Assembly (NCBI GenBank): GCA_910578885.1 | Contig: CAJTSH010000086.1 | Coordinates: forward strand, 1 to 5,839 | Direction: 5' to 3' | Source of the DNA: an uncultured Lachnospiraceae bacterium | GTDB taxonomy: Bacteria; Bacillota; Clostridia; Lachnospirales; Lachnospiraceae | DNA length: 5,839 nt | Shown: one piece after another, positions 5,565-5,839 of the stretch | How the letters are laid out: every line of letters begins with the position of its first letter | Numbering within the stretch: position 1 is the stretch's first letter | Program-made: the position numbers and the translations under genes | Notes under the pieces: model-generated | Told to the model about the DNA's origin: nothing | Seen by the model: the letters and a program-made list of their open reading frames with translations, nothing else | Databases searched by the model: none

Positions 5565-5839
5565 ATGGCACATAATAACGATAAAACATTGAGCATCATT
5601 GAGCAGGTTTTCAAGACAATGCCCCAACTATTGGATGAGCGCCAACGTCGTCTGCTGGCCGCAAGCATTGCAAAGGGCTATGGCCATGTCGGCATCAAAC
5701 TTGTCAGCGAAGCCAGTGGCATGGATATCCGCACAATACGTTCTGGCATCCATGAGATCAAGGACGGCATGCCTTTCCCTTCCGGACCGGAAAAGGTCAG
5801 AAAAAGCGGTGCTGGCAGAAAACCTGTAAAACAACTGCA
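5565..5839 (+). CDS. ISAzo13-family transposase, N-terminal part (gene runs off the window)
   Basis: The ATG at 5565 is preceded by a perfect AGGAGG at 5551-5556 with eight bases between, and the frame stays open to the window edge, giving 91 residues. The visible part reads MPQLLDERQRRLLAASIAKG (residues 19-38), followed by YGHVGIKLVSEASGMDIRTI (39-58), RSGIHEI and a basic VRKSGAGRKP (78-87). The LDERQRRL-WA/LAA opening, the helix-turn-helix-like segment around 40-65 and the R-x-x-GAGRKP close are characteristic of ISAzo13 (Rhodopirellula-type) transposases. The DDE catalytic domain (DDE_ISAZ013-like) would follow to the right and is not visible. The gene faces away from the MATE gene it interrupts. 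Subfamily and activity cannot be judged from this part. Confidence 0.85.
   Translation, partial: MAHNNDKTLSIIEQVFKTMPQLLDERQRRLLAASIAKGYGHVGIKLVSEASGMDIRTIRSGIHEIKDGMPFPSGPEKVRKSGAGRKPVKQL

Larger units (their letters stand above)
5475..5839 (+). mobile_element. ISAzo13-family insertion sequence, left end (continues past the window)
   Basis: MATE-coding sequence runs in from the left and stops somewhere between about 5475 and 5513. A transposase gene then starts at 5565 in the opposite orientation to the MATE gene. The 5480-5564 stretch is AT-rich leader DNA. I cannot define the terminal inverted repeat because the other end is outside the window, so the boundary given is approximate. Confidence 0.6.

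Noticed and set aside
5599..5834. Frames of 76 (+) and 68 (minus) codons at the right edge
   Set aside because: The frame starting at 5565 has a perfect ribosome site and ISAzo13 transposase features and explains this DNA.

Overview
The window looks like accessory, mobile-element-rich DNA from a low-to-moderate-GC anaerobic Firmicute, most likely a gut clostridium of the Lachnospiraceae/Oscillospiraceae kind. This rests on the gene types (SNF2-type helicase tail of a clostridial conjugative element, large serine recombinase, DtxR-type regulator next to a MATE exporter), on strong AGGAGG-type ribosome sites and on AT-rich intergenic DNA. No species can be named from the sequence alone.

Layout, left to right. 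(a) 1-~338: the 3' end of an IS110-family insertion sequence on the + strand, with its non-coding right end. (b) 357-479: two consecutive hairpins, both better paired on the minus strand, which look like tandem terminators for the next genes. (c) 509-1298, minus strand: a two-gene operon, a 64-residue small protein followed by an overlapping 203-residue GNAT acetyltransferase. It has the layout of a type II toxin-antitoxin module of the TacT/AtaT kind, and a plausible promoter lies at 1381-1409. (d) 1427-~2605, minus strand: the C-terminal third or less of a very large SNF2-type helicase/methylase protein of conjugative elements, cut just before helicase motif VI. (e) 2647-~4146, minus strand: a large serine recombinase without its catalytic N-terminus and with an in-frame TAG. 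It abuts the helicase fragment, and a 14-bp inverted repeat spans the junction, so a recombinase-borne element probably inserted into the helicase gene. (f) 4148-4232: tandem 20-21-bp repeats ending in TGTACA, resembling an end of an IS21-type element, sitting where the recombinase's 5' part should be. (g) 4282-5513, minus strand: a tightly packed operon of a MATE exporter (3' part only), a DtxR/MntR-type metal-dependent repressor and a receiver-less OmpR/PhoB-type winged-helix regulator, closed by a terminator. (h) ~5475-5839, + strand: the start of an ISAzo13-family transposase whose element has cut the MATE gene.

The toxin-antitoxin pair, the DtxR-type regulator and the winged-helix gene look intact. 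The helicase, recombinase and exporter are broken. At least four mobile-element types (IS110, serine-recombinase element, IS21-like end, ISAzo13) meet within 6 kb, so this is a mosaic of nested insertions, probably inside an integrated conjugative element. I see no clearly new large system. The best candidates for a closer look are the acetyltransferase module with its non-standard partner, the IS110 right end with its possible RNA and junction promoter, and the exporter/metal-repressor/winged-helix operon.
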